The translations under genes and the position numbers were made by a program. The notes under the pieces are model-generated. The model was given only the letters and a program-made list of their open reading frames with translations. It made no database searches and had not been told where the DNA came from. Shown here piece by piece: positions 39,419-50,743 of a stretch of 64,000 bases of DNA (positions are counted from its first letter, which is position 1; the number at the start of each line of letters is the position of its first letter). The DNA comes from Euglena gracilis (Eukaryota > Euglenida > Euglenophyceae > Euglenales): contig CP154956.1 in assembly GCA_039621445.1 (NCBI GenBank), positions 42,742,437-42,806,436 of the forward strand, read 5' to 3'.

Positions 39419-41312
39419 TCATTCCGCCCACGTTTCCGCACCTCCCAAACCTTCCGACAGGGGCTGAGGGAAGGCGGCTTTGCAGATGCGCCTAGACTTG
39501 AGCATGCACATCCCGTAAACTACCCTTCCACTCACTCCCGGATGAGCCCACTTTCCACGGCAAGCAGATTTTGCAGGATTTTTCTCTGTCCATCTGCTGC
39601 TTGCTGTGCGTGCACCCACCCCGGCAGCTGCTGAACCTCCAAACCCCGTACCCGCTTTTCTACTGTGTTGCTGAGCCTGCTCTGAGACTCCCTCAACTCA
39701 ACACAAATCGAACTGACCTGTTGAAATTGTGCGGAAAATTTGGCAAACATAGCCTCCTTTTCTGCCTCAAATTCTGCCTGCTTTTGGGCAGGGCTGGCTC
39801 CATGATGGGCTGGGCTGGCTCTTGCATCATGGGCTGGGCTGTTCCCATAATGGGCTGGGCTGGCTCTTGCATCATGGGCTGGGCTGGCACCATGACGGGC
39901 TGGGCTGGCTCTCGCATCATGAGCTGGGCTGGCTCCATGATGGGCTGGGCTCGCTCTTGCATCATGGGCTGTGCTGGTGTCGTGATGGGCTGGGCTGGCT
40001 CTTGCATCATGGTGTGGGCGCTGGGACTGAGATTAAGATTACAGCAGAGGAAGTACGAATTACGCAAAATTCTGTCTCTGTTTGTGTTTACAGTGGCAAG
40101 CAGCATGTTCAGTTGACTTTGGTTGTTCAGTTCTGGGAAGAATCTTGATTTGTGCCAGCGCTGGGAACTGGGAAGTGGGATTACCATGAAAAGTTCCAAG
40201 GAAAGTCCCAGGTGGGTGCCAGGCCCCCTGGGTTAATTGATGGATCCCAGCCAGTGGCAGGGCCTGCAGGCGCCAGGGGCCAGCCGCCAGGGGGTTGTGG
40301 GAGTGATGACGCCCACACCCCCTACAATGGGCTGGGCTGGTTCTTGCATCACGGGCTGGGCTGGGCCCATGATGGGCTGGGCCCATGATGGGCTGGGCAG
40401 GCTCTCACATCGTGGGCTGGGTTAGCTCCATGATGGGCTGGACTGGCTCTCGCATCATTGACTGGGCTGGCCCGTGCATAATCGGCTGGGGTTGGGCCGG
40501 CCCTTGCATGATTAACTGGGCTGGCCCGTGGAAAATTGGCTGGGGCACTGCAATTTCTGGGCTCCTCTGACCCAAAAACTGCTGGCTGGTTAACTGGGCC
40601 GGCTCCTGCATGATGGGATGGGCTGGCCCGTGCATGATTGGCTGTGCTGGCCCTTGCATGATTGACTGGGCTGGCCTGTGGATGATTGGCTGGGGCGCTG
40701 CAATTTTTGGGCTCCTGTGACCCAAAAAAAAGCTGGGTTGTTGACTGGGCAGGCTCTTGCATGATGGGCTGGGCTGTCCCGTGCATGATTGGCTGGGCTG
40801 GCCCTTGCAGAATTGGCTGGGGCTGTGCTGACTCCTGCGCAGCTGGCTGAGCTAGTGATGCAGCTGGCTGGGGCTCAGGTGGCCCCCCGACTGTTCGACT
40901 GTTGGCTGGGGCTGGGCTGTTCCCCCAACTGCTGGCTGTGGCTGGGTTGGCCCTCCATTTGGCTGGTGCTGGGCAGTCCCCCTGACTACTTGCTGTGGCT
41001 GGTCTGCCTCCCCGACGGCTGTCTGTGGGTGGGCTGGCACTGCGTTTGGAAATGCAATTCCCAATTGAAATTGCAAACAGGCTTCAACTCCCAAACTCTC
41101 GCGGGCAAAAATATGCTGACACATTTCTGCTGGCTTGGCTGGCACTGAGCTGGCGTTTTACTGGGCTGTGCAAATCCAATCATAAATTGCGACTCAGCCT
41201 CCCTAATTTCCAGACCCACTGGGACTGAAAATTGTTGCGCACCAGCGTCACAACTTGCCACTTCGTCGTCTTGCTTGCTGGGCTTCTGGTCCCGTCGGTC
41301 CTTCCTCGACAA
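39419..41312 (-). pseudogene. PAQ-repeat gag-like fragment, minus strand
   Basis: The minus frame from 41312 begins RKDRRDQKPSKQDDEVASCD, matching element 2 near 44620, followed by dozens of PAQPIM/PAQPMMQE-type repeats to about 39790. A coiled-coil stretch then follows (MFAKFSAQFQQVSSICVELR, 39750-39532). Frameshifts divide it. PAQ repeats before a coiled coil matches the Gag N-terminus in the inverted-repeat arms. It is an inverted relative of element 2 sequence at 44600-45900. Confidence 0.6.
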
Positions 41313-41313
41313 A

Positions 41314-41520
41314 TTGGGAAGGAAGAAGGCCCTAGGGGGTGCGAAGCGCGTCTGGATGGGCTCCTTTCCTAACGAGTGGGCTGTCTTTACTTTTTACTTA
41401 CAATTCCAATGTCCAAATGTAGGAAGGCGAATGAATGCATTTGGAGAGGGGGGAGAGTGGCAGAAGTGTATTGGGCATCTCCCCATGCATTGGAAGGCGG
41501 TTGGAGAAAAAAAGGATTTT
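41314..41520 (+). repeat. 0.2-kb inverted repeat, left copy
   Basis: Pairs with the reverse complement of 42081-42287 with scattered mismatches and small indels. It shares stretches such as GGCCCTAGGGGGTGCG and ATTGGGCATCTCCCCATG. The pair brackets 41521-42080, which includes the plus-strand gag fragment below. Confidence 0.75.
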
Positions 41521-41529
41521 TTCCGCGCG

Positions 41530-41860
41530 TTAACATGGTCGCTGAGGTTGGTGCATTTACTATGTCCTTGGACACGGTTGCACAGTTTGATGCAAGGATT
41601 TTGTCCCCGGTGGACATGTTTTCAGCAGGGGTTTATCCAACTGTCATGGTCCCTTTGGGGGTAACTATGTAGCGGTCAATTTTGCTTTTGCCAGAAACAG
41701 AAATTTCCTTTTTCCTTGCCCCACCACCGTCAATGGTTCAAGACACCCCCACCGAGTCATCTGTGAATTCCCAGGTGCTGCGAGAGGGCCTAGAGGACCG
41801 ATGCCCTGGCCTGGAGGCCAGAAGTCCAATTGGCAGAGGACTGAAATATTATCGATGTGG
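41530..41860 (+). pseudogene. gag 5'-end fragment related to element 2
   Basis: 41530-41672 reads NMVAEVGAFTMSLDTVAQFD, like the start of the element 2 frame (MSVNMVAEVCAAVAVWCF). 41775-41860 reads QVLREGLEDRCPGLEARSPI, matching element 2 near 44521-44605 (QVLREGLEDRSPGLEATSSI). The sequence that follows in element 2 is found here on the opposite strand (39419-41312), so this copy is internally inverted. Confidence 0.55.
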
Positions 41861-42080
41861 GGTTCGGTCTTCCCTTAGGCAAACTTCAACTTCCCTTTTG
41901 TCAATTGTCTCGCCTTGACCAATGACAACGTTCTTGACCAATGACAATGAATCAAACTCACAGCCAATAATGAATCAAACTCTCAGCCAACAGCCAGATA
42001 GATAAACAGAAAAATGGTGAATGGGAAACCCACTGTGGGAAAGACATCAAAGGAACACCACTTGCCAACAATGGGGGGGA

Positions 42081-42287
42081 AATCCTTTTTTTCTCCAACC
42101 GCCTTCCAATCCATGGGGAGATGCCCAATACACTTCTGCCACTCTCCCCCCTCTCCAAATGCATTCCTTCACCTTCCTTCATTTGGACATTGGAATTGGA
42201 AGTAAAAATTAAGGATACCCCACTCGTTAGGAAAGGAGCCCATCCAGACGCTCTCCGCACCCCCTAGGGCCTTCTTCCTTCCCAACC
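42081..42287 (-). repeat. 0.2-kb inverted repeat, right copy
   Basis: Reverse complement of 41314-41520. The intervening 41861-42080 contains a short tandem (ACAATGAATCAAACTC...CAGCCAA, near 41950-41995) and no gene. Confidence 0.75.
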
Positions 42288-42799
42288 TTCCCCCTACCCC
42301 CACGCTCTCCTCCGTCCCCTACGAACTCAATGCATCCATCCACATATTCCATGGGCAACAACATGACATCTGCCTCCCTCAACCTCACCCAAGGGAAATA
42401 CTCCAACACACCTCACGCCATTAGGGCTTCAAGTGCCACTTCAAAGGCCTTCATGGACTCCACCCTTGCCCCCCCCCCCGAACGTCCTTCCCTTAGGCGC
42501 TCGACGGGAACAATTCCTGGTGATCCAACCCAAATTCACGCCATGAATGGGGCCGTACTCCGGGCGCACGTGGGTTTCCCCGCCCCCCCCCCCCACATGG
42601 GTACCCCCCCAGGTTTGGGGACCCAACTCCTCCAGCGGGGCAGGAGTTGGTTAACTCAAAAAATTGGGCCTTTCTGCCCAAGAAGTTTGCGATATTGGTC
42701 AGTGGAAGGGGGTGGAGGCTTTCACAGCCCATTATCAAAGACTTGGTGCCCAAGGTACTTTGGAGAATGCCCGGGCCCCCCTTTTTTTCAGTGCACAAT
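42288..42799. other. flank left of element 2, no confident gene
   Basis: A minus-strand stretch near 42470-42290 reads like former coding (AFEVALEALMA, stop, then GVLEYFPWVRLREADVMLLP), broken by in-frame TGA and poly-G. Nothing was recognised. Poly-C runs occur at 42470-42479 and 42584-42594. Confidence 0.35.
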
Positions 42800-44055
42800 T
42801 GTTGGGGGGTCCGGGAAACCTGCGGGAAGAACACCCACTCCGCTGAAGGGGGGGTGAGGCTTCCCGTGGTAAGTCCACTCATCCCGCGAACAATGTGAAG
42901 AGTGAGGAGAAATTGTCCCGCCCCTCCAGGTTTGGGGGGGGGGCAGGTCCTTGGGTGCCTCCGGCCGAGGCGGAAGAAATGTGCCTCTTGGCATCCGCAC
43001 GGGGGGGGGGATTCAAGGTCTTTCTGAGCGCTAAAAGGGGGGGGGAGTGTGTGCGAGGAGTCGCTATGACCGCACATAGCCCCTGCGCCTCCCGAAAGGT
43101 GAATGTTTGTTTGCAAGCTTGTGCGAGCCAGTGTGTGACCCTGTGGTTGGTTACACTGGCCTGTGACCTGGAATGATAGGGGAGAAATATCTTTGCACTT
43201 TGGATTTTTCTTCCGGGATGAAAGTTGGGTTCTCACATACGGAATAATGGCCAGAGGCAATTTCCAGAGTGTGGGACCTGGGGGACAGGGCGCAGGAAGA
43301 GAGGAGGGAATGACGCCAAAGATAGGGAGTGCCTTGGCATAGGCTCCTATCCTAATCTGTGGCCATGCCTAATCAGTAACCTTCCAATAACCCAGCCAGC
43401 ACATGCATAAGTGTGAAAAGGGCAGTGGGCAGTATTGGGAGGTGGGGGTTGGTATGGCGCATAGTCTCATTGAGTTGCCCGCGTTCTGCACATTTGTTTT
43501 CATGTTCCACTTTCCACAGTGGGTTTCCCAGTTTCCCAAGTTTCTCAAAGATGCAAGTTGTCAAGATTCTTGGACTATGAAACATCATTGAAAGAAGTCA
43601 AGGAATTCGATCAAAGACATTGTCAGAAGTTAAAACTGCGGTAACATTCGTCGGCTGAACGGTCACTCGTGAACCTTTGTTTTGTTGGTTGCGAAGTCAG
43701 GTTGTTTTGCTTGTTTGTTTGGGTTTTGTTTTCCCAACATAGACCTTGGATTCATTCAGAAACAGTCTGGAAATGTTTCCTCCGGGAGATTTGGTGGGGG
43801 GTCGGGAAAGAATCCAGAGGGCGGGGAATTTCTTCCCCCCCCTGGACATGACAAGGGGGCTGGGTAGGAATCGGGGACCTGAGCCCACCCTGGTTTTACC
43901 CAAAAGGGAACCCCAAGATGATCCTGAAGGGATTCGAGTTGGTGTTGGATCCCCTGAAACTGAGGTGGGGAATAAAGATCCTACGCCGCCGGAGGCCCAT
44001 CCTGGGTTCCCCCTGTGCGGGGGGGCGGACACGGGGTGGGCGTCCCACATGATCA
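42800..44055 (+). repeat. 5' LTR of element 2
   Basis: Starts TGTTGGG and ends ATGATCA, and matches 49438-50695. It is long for the group. It contains short frames shared by both copies (none recognised), a poly-G run at 43004-43013 and 43035-43047, and no obvious TATA box. Confidence 0.88.
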
Positions 44056-44067
44056 TGGTAGCAGAGG
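44056..44067 (+). promoter_or_regulatory. primer-binding site of element 2, initiator tRNA-Met type
   Basis: TGGTAGCAGAGG abuts the LTR end. It gives a 12-base match to initiator tRNA-Met 3' ends of the ...CCTCTGCTACCA kind, longer than the 10-base match in element 1. Confidence 0.88.
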
Positions 44068-44081
44068 TTTGTGATTCGACC

Positions 44082-47000
44082 ATGTCCGTGAACATGGTCG
44101 CAGAGGTTTGTGCTGCGGTTGCTGTTTGGTGTTTTTCAGCTGTTTCAAATTCCATGTTTCCCAGCGTAAACATGGTAATCAGAGGGGCGAAAGCTGCAAT
44201 CAGTTTTCAGGTTGGATTGTCAGTGAGTGATTTTGTCTGTATTTGTTTTGCCCTGAGTTTTGCAAAGACAAATTTTCAGACACCAACAATTCTGGAACCG
44301 GTTGCGGTGATGGTTGCGATGATGGGTTTGAAGACAGCAGCCGGGTGGTGTTGGTTTGTAATGTCGCCGACATTGCAATTCAGGGAGATCCAAGGGGGTT
44401 TCCAGACGGAACCCCAGGTGTTTTTTGCTGATCACAACATTCTGGGTCACCATGAAAGTTTTCTGTTGCCCCCCAACCAATCTGAAAAGAATTCTAGTTT
44501 TTTGCAGGCGTCTATACCTCAGGTGCTGCGAGAGGGCCTCGAGGACCGAAGCCCTGGCCTGGAGGCCACAAGTTCAATTGGCAGCGGACCGAAATATTAT
44601 CAATTGAACGAGGAAGGCCGACGGGACCAGAAGCCCAGCAAACAAGACGACGAAGTGGCAAGGTGTGACGCTGGTGTTCAACAATTTTCAGTCCCAGGGG
44701 GTCTGGAAATTAGGGGGGCTGAGTCGCAATTTATGATTGGAATTGCACAGCCCAGCCCAACGCCAGCTCAGTGCCAGCCACAGCCAGCAGAAATGAGTCA
44801 GCTAGTTTTTACCCACGAGAGTTTGGGAGTTGCAGCCCGTTTGCAATTTCAATTGGGAATTGCACAGCCAAACGCAGGGCCAGCCCAGCCACAGCCAGCA
44901 GTCGGGGGGCCAGCCCAGCACCAGCCAAACGCAGGGCCAGCCCAGCCACAGCCAGCGGTTGGGGGGGCAGCCCAGCCCCAGCCAGCCGTCAGGGGGCCAG
45001 CCCAACTCCAGCCAGCTGCAGCAGGGATAGCTCAGCCAGTTGCGCAGGAGTCAGCCCAGCCCCAGCCAATTTTGCAAGGGCCAGCCCAGCCAATTATGCA
45101 GGGGCCAGCCCAGCACCAGCCAAACGCAGGGCCGGCCAAATCAACCGGCCAGCAGTTTTTGGGTCAGAGGAGCCCAGAAATTGCAGTGCCCCAGTCAATT
45201 ACACACGGGCCAGCCCGGCCAACCATGCAAGGGCCAGCCCAACCCCAGCCAATTATGCAAAGGTCAGCCCAGCCCATCATGCAGGGGCTGACCCGGTCAA
45301 CCGGCCAGCAGTTTTTGGGTCAGAGGAGCCCAGAAATTGCAGTGCCCCAGCCAATTACGCACGGGCCAGCCCAGCCCATCATGCAGGGGCCGACCCAGTC
45401 AATTGGCCAGCAGTTTTTGGGTCAGAGGAGCCCAGAAATTGCAGTGTCCCAGCCAATCATGTACGGGCCAGCCCAGCCCATCATGCACGGGCCAGCCCAG
45501 CCCATCATGCAGGAGCCGGCCCAGTCAACCAGCCAGCAGTTTTTGGGTCAGAGGAGCCCAGAAATTGCAGAGCCCCAGCCAAATACGCACGGGCCAGCCC
45601 AGCCCATCATGCAGGGGCCAGCCCAACCCATCATGGAGCCAGCCCAGCCCATGATGCAAAAGCCAGCCCAGCCCATCATGGAGCCATCCCAGCCCATGAT
45701 GCAAAAGCCAGCCCAGCCCATCGAGCCAGCCCAGTCCATGATGCGAGAGCCTGCACAGCCCATCATGTAGCCAGCCCAGCCCTTGATGCGAGAGCCAGCC
45801 CAGCCCATCATGGAGCCAGCCCAGCCCATGATGCAAGAGCCAACCCAGCCCATCATGGAATTTCCAACCCGGCACCGGCCAATTGTCGTGGGGCCAGCCC
45901 AGCAGCAGTCAGAGGTCGACAGCTCAGCTCAGCCAAAGCCGACTGTCGACAAGCTAGACCAGCTCCAGTCAGTTACACAAAAGACAGCTCAGCCGACCAG
46001 CCAGCATTGTTTTGGTGAAAGTGGTCTGGGATTGGCAGAGTTGGGGAGGGTCCGTGGGCCAGTTTCAGAGAAGCAATTTCACCTGGGAAGTGCATGTTCA
46101 AATAATCATAGTCCGACCTCTCCCCAATCAGTTGCCCCAGAGTCAGTGTGGTCAGCCGGTGAACAATCTTCAAGTCCAGTCGTGGAGCCAGAATCAGAAT
46201 TGCAATTTCAGGCAGGACTTGCAATGTCGGCAGGGACAGCAGGCACAGACGTCAGTCCTGCTGGCTGGGCCAACAGAATGCGTCTGGCTTCTGAAAGGGT
46301 GGAAAGGTTTCGTGCGGAGGCTGGAAATTGCAGGAAAAAGAGGTTGGCATGGTCTGAAATGTTGCGGTCTTGTTCGGATCGCATGCATTCTATGATGGAA
46401 TTGGGTGAGCAACTTTCGAGGCACAGTCCACCTTGTCTTTTTACCCCAGCCACCCCTTCTGCGAGTTCACAAGGCATATGTCACGGGTCGAGTGGGCAGG
46501 GGGCAGCCCAGCCCTTGCCAACTCAGCCCCAGCAAGCTGCAGGGGGGCCAGCCCAGTCAGAACCGACTGCTCGGCCAGAACCGACAGTTCAAGACCTAGT
46601 CCAGTGGGGCAGCCAGCAGAATTTCAATTTTCCATCCAGGGAATGTCCTGCCGTCAAAGGACGATTTCCTGTGATAGGAATCGGGGTGAAGGCAGCAGGG
46701 AGGTGGGAGGATTTAGTGGGGGTTGAGGCCGAACCCCAGCCCCCCATTCCATTGGTTTCAGCTTTGCCCAAACCCACCGCGAGTTTGATAGCCCAGCCCA
46801 GCATGCCCACCGGGGGTTCGGGAAACCCACAAGATTCCCCTGGGTGGGACAGGTCTTGGGCAGAGTGAGGCATCGAATGTGTCACGCATGTAGCAGACGC
46901 TCGGATGGCAGTGTTGATTCCCCATCTCCAGATCATGGGGGTTCCGCAAGGGGATTTGCCGACGGCACATCCTCCCCCGCCGTTGGATGCCCAGGAGTTC

Positions 47001-47345
47001 CCGTGGGATGGGGGAGGAGGGTTGATTTTTCTGCCATCAGTGACTCTGAGTCCCGTGTTTGATGGGGAGGGTGAAGATTTTCGCACGAGGCTGAAAATTG
47101 CTGGTGTGGGAGCCAGAACCCCCCACGCCCAGCCAATTTTGGGCACGTCCCTTGGGACTTTTGCAGAAAGTTCCATGTGTTTGGGGTCTGCCACGTTTCG
47201 GGATCCCTCAACAGCCCAGTTCAGCTGCCAGGGAGATCAGAGTGCATCAAGGAGGGTGATTGTCAAAATGAGAGGGCAGGATTGTGTACTCGCCCAAAAA
47301 GGAAAAAGCCAGCATCGGAGGGGGATCCCCCCTGCAAAGGCCTGA
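44082..47345 (+). pseudogene. PAQ-repeat gag-like frame of element 2, interrupted by TAG and TGA
   Basis: The first ATG after the primer site (44082) opens a frame to TAG at 45768-45770 (562 aa). The same frame is open again to TGA at 46866-46868 and again to 47345. The first 150 residues are hydrophobic, with MVAEV repeats. Next is a charged part (DQKPSKQDDEVARCDAGVQQ). 44860-45860 encodes tens of PAQP(Q/I) repeats, some with QFLGQRSPEIAVPQ modules. 46000-46860 is a less repetitive Arg/Gln-rich part (NRMRLASERVERFRAEAGNC) that may be coiled coil. The TAG replaces a GAG found in sister repeats (ATGGAGCCAGCC), so it is probably a simple mutation. No capsid or zinc knuckle is recognised. Confidence 0.6.
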
Positions 47346-47573
47346 GTAGGGGGGTCGCAGCCCTGTGGGGGCGAGTGTTGTGCAGTCTCGACTCCAGGTC
47401 AGGAGTTGAGAGGTATTGTCTGTCATTTTGTTCGCTTTGTCTATGCGAAGAATCGGTGAAAGGTGAAGAAAGCTCTCCCAGCGGAGGGAGCATCCAGCGT
47501 GTGTTGAGTCCTCCAGGGGGAGAGACACTTGGCTTGCATGAAGTCTTCCCAGCGGGGAAGCCCGTTTTTGGTG

Positions 47574-48100
47574 AGTCCTCCCAGCAGGGGGGAACACCAA
47601 CCGATGAAAGGGGCCTCTGGGGAGGAGGCAACTGTTTTCAGGGAGACCTCCCAGTGGGGGGGGTGTCTTCCGGTGGTCAGTCCTCCCAGCGGGGGGGAAC
47701 ACCAACCGATGAAAGGGGCCTCTGGGGGGGAGGCAACTGTTTTCAGGGAGACCTCCCAGTGGGGGGGGGGGGGGTCTTCCGGTGGTCAGTCCTCCCAGCG
47801 GGGGGGAACACCAACCGATGAAAGGGGCCTCTGGGGAGGAGGCAACTGTTTTCAGGGAGACCTCCCAGTGGGGGGGGGGGTGTCTTCCGGTGGTCAGTCC
47901 TCCCAGCGGGGGGGAACACCAACCGATGAAAGGGGCCCTGGGGGGGAGGCAACTGTTTTCAGGGAGACCTCCCAGTGGGGGGGGGGTGTCTTCCGGTGGT
48001 CAGTCCTCCCAGGGGGGGGAACACCAACCGAGGAAAGGGCCCACCTGGGGGGTGGCTGTGACCTTGGCAACCCCAGGTGGTGCAGCCCGAGAAACACCAT
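47574..48100 (+). repeat. tandem repeat, about 107-bp unit, five copies
   Basis: Units start near 47574, 47680, 47790, 47896 and 48000. Each contains AGTCCTCCCAGCGGGGGG, ACACCAACCGATGAAAGGGG and CAACTGTTTTCAGGGAGACC, with variable poly-G tracts of 6-14. It lies in the 3' half of element 2. Confidence 0.85.
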
Positions 48101-48580
48101 TTTGTGGTTGTGAACATCTGGGGAGGGAGTTCACCCATCCTGGAGCAAGGTTGGCGTGCAACCATGGACCTGGGGTGGGCGTCGAAGATTGTCGATGGGG
48201 CATTCATTCTTGTGTGGTTGGTTCTGCAGCTATTCCGAGTTGGATTGTATGTTGTGCCCAGTTGGGGATCTTGTGTTGGGTGACGTGGAAAAGTTTGATT
48301 TGAAGTTCGGTTCAAACATGGAGTCCTTATTCCCCTGGAGGAGGGGACCCTGCAGAGCTCAGGTTGCATGAAAGGTGAGGGCCGGACTTCAAAGGGTGCC
48401 AAGCCTGGGGCTGGTCGATAGGGAGTCCCTACCCCGCCTGCTGAAGCAGGTCGGAGTGAAAAGGGTGCGACCCCCCCCCCCAGTCTTTCAGTTTTACAGT
48501 TTGTCCGGAGTTGGGACCTGTGATGTGCCCAAATTCTCTGGAGACTCGATGCAGAACCGAAGCACGCAAGGAATAAAGAA
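48101..48580 (+). other. unique spacer inside element 2
   Basis: No repeat and no recognised gene. Frames on both strands are short and lack domain signals. Confidence 0.4.
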
Positions 48581-49022
48581 ACCTTCCTGGGGGAGGGGGT
48601 CCCGAGAGCACCCCCTGCCCGACCCAGTTGGCCAACGGAGTCAGAACCCCCGGAGGACGATGGGGGGGGGGAACCATGCGGGAAGCAGGGCTGTGGGTGA
48701 AAACCCTAACGGCAGGTTTCGGGTTCACCTGTGAAAACCCCACCCTGTGACCAGAATGGTGTGATCAACGTGATAGCCTTCCCGGAGGGAGGCATCCGGC
48801 GAACCTTCCTGGGGGAGGGGGTCCCGAGAGCACCCCCTGCCTGACCCAGTGGCCAACGGAGTCAGAACCCCCGGAGGATGATGGGGGGGGGAACCATGCG
48901 GGAAGCAGGGCTGTGGGTGAAAACCCTAACGGCAGGTTTCGGGTTCACCTGTGAAAACCCCACCCTGTGACCAGAATGGTGTGGTCAATGTGATAGCCTT
49001 CCCGGAGGGAGGCATCCGGCGA
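48581..49022 (+). repeat. tandem repeat, about 222-bp unit, two copies
   Basis: ACCTTCCTGGGGGAGGGGGT starts a unit at 48581 and again at 48803, with a third partial start at 49023. The copies are almost identical (for example GACGATGG versus GATGATGG). Confidence 0.85.
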
Positions 49023-49300
49023 ACCTTCCCGGGGGGGGGGGGTCTTCGAATGATCAGGCTTTCCCAGCGGGGGAGGCCGCTTGCATGTTGAGCCCTCCCC
49101 ACGGGGGGGGGGGAATTCGTAGAGAACGGTGCCTTCCCAGCGGGGGAGACATCTTGAAAATGTGGGGCCCTTTCTGCGAGGAGGTCCGTCAAGACCTCCC
49201 GGGGGGGGGGGAAGCCCCTGATGAACACGCTTTCCCAGCAGGGAGATCGCCTGCATGTGGAGCCTTCCCTCCCAGTGGTGGGGGGGGGTGGCGTCCCGGA
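49023..49300 (+). repeat. degenerate TTCCCAGCGGGGGAG-type repeats
   Basis: Four to five spaced copies of (C/T)TTCCCAGC(G/A)GGG alternate with poly-G runs, an extension of the same theme as 47480-47640 (CTCCCAGCGGAGGGAG). Both regions make the 3' half of element 2 strongly G-rich. Confidence 0.6.
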
Positions 49301-49430
49301 AGTGTCCAGGTGAAGGTGTCGGTGCTTCGGGCCGACATCAGATTTTTTTTGGTGGAGTGAGGCAGGTTTCCGGACCCCGCCTCCCTACGGTCGGGGGAGT
49401 GTGGAAGTTTCTGGGAGAAACTTTTTGAGT

Positions 49431-49437
49431 AGGGGGG
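49431..49437 (+). promoter_or_regulatory. polypurine tract of element 2
   Basis: AGGGGGG lies directly before the 3' LTR start TGTTGGG. Confidence 0.75.
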
Positions 49438-50695
49438 TGTTGGGTGGTCCGGGAAACCTGCGGGAGGAACACCCACTCCGCTGAAGGGGGGGTGAGGCTT
49501 CCCGTGGTAAGTCCACTCATCCCGCGAACAATGTGAAGAGTGAGGAGAAATTGTCCCGCCCCTCCAGGTTTGGGGGGGGGCAGGTCCTTGGGTGCCTCCG
49601 GCCGAGGCGGAAGAAATGTGCCTCTTGGCATCCCCACGGGGGGGGGGGATTCAAGGTCTTTCTGAGCGCTAAAAGGGGGGGGGGAGTGTGTGCGAGGAGT
49701 CGCTATGACCGCACATAGCCCCTGCGCCTCCCGAAAGGTGAATGTTTGTTTGCAAGCTTGTGCGAGCCAGTGTGTGACCCTGTGGTTGGTTACACTGGCC
49801 TGTGACCTGGAATGATAGGGGAGAAATATCTTTGCACTTTGGATTTTTCTTCCAGGATGAAAGTTGGGTTCTCACATACGGAATAATGGCCAGAGTCATT
49901 TTCCAGAGTGTGGGACCTGGGGGACAGGGCGCAGGAAGAGAGGAGGGAATGACGCCAAAGATAGGGAGTGCCTTGGCATAGGCTCCTATCCTAATCTGTG
50001 GCCATGCCTAATCAGTAACCTTCCAATAACCCAGCCAGCACATGCATAAGTGTGAAAAGGGCAGTGGGCAGTATTGGGAGGTGGGGGTTGGTATGGCGCA
50101 TAGTCTCATTGAGTTGCCCGCGTTCTGCACATTTGTTTTCATGTTCCACTTTCCACAGTGGGTTTCCCAGTTTCCCAAGTTTCTCAAAGATGCAAATTGT
50201 CAAGATTCTTGGACTATGAAACATCATTGAAAGAAGTCAAGGAATTCGATCAAAGACATTGTCAGAAGTTGAAACTGCGGTAACATTCGTCGGCTGAACG
50301 GTCACTCGTGAACCTTTGTTTTGTTGGTTGCGAAGTCAGGTTGTTTTGCCTGTTTGTTTGGGTTTTGTTTTCCCAACATAGACCTTGGATTCATTCAGAA
50401 ACAGTCTGGAAATGTTTCCTCCGGGAGATTTGGTGGGGGGTCGGGAAAGAATCCAGAGGGCGGGGAATTTCTTCCCCCCCCTGGACATGACAAGGGGGCT
50501 GGGTAGGAATCAGGGACCTGAGCCCACCCTGGTTTTACCCAAAAGGGAACCCCGAGATGATCCTGAAGGGATTCGAGTTGGTGTTGGATCCCCTGAAACT
50601 GAGGTGGGGAATAAAGATCCTACGCCGCCGGAGGCCCATCCCGGGTTCCCCCTGTGCGGGGGGGGCGGACACGGGGTGGGCGTCCCGCGTGATCA
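49438..50695 (+). repeat. 3' LTR of element 2
   Basis: Second copy of the 1.26-kb LTR. Substitutions relative to the 5' copy include a G-to-A in TTCCGGGATG, GGCAATTT to GTCATTTT, and ACATGATCA to GCGTGATCA at the end. Confidence 0.88.
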
Positions 50696-50743
50696 CAATC
50701 TGGCCTCACAATGGCAAAGTGCGGAGCCCGGGGTGTTCCGCAC

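Larger units (their letters stand above)
42800..50695 (+). mobile_element. element 2: 7.9-kb LTR retrotransposon, probably non-autonomous
   Basis: Direct repeats of about 1,256 bp (42800-44055 and 49438-50695) begin TGTTGGG and end GATCA. A 12-nt primer site TGGTAGCAGAGG follows the first, and AGGGGGG precedes the second. The flanks share CAAT (or ACAAT if the LTR ends one base earlier) as target duplication. The 5.4-kb interior encodes a PAQ-repeat gag-like frame with in-frame stops, then G-rich tandem repeats. No protease, RT, RNase H or integrase motif was found. About a dozen or so LTR differences are seen by eye (near 99% identity), so it is fairly young. It presumably relies on another element's enzymes. 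Confidence 0.88.

Noticed and set aside
43746-44081. N-terminal extension of the element 2 frame into the LTR
   Set aside because: It would require translation through the LTR and primer site; the first ATG after the primer site (44082) is in frame and more likely.
47574-48100. CRISPR-like regularly spaced repeats
   Set aside because: Whole 107-bp units repeat without unique spacers; eukaryotic tandem repeat inside an LTR element.
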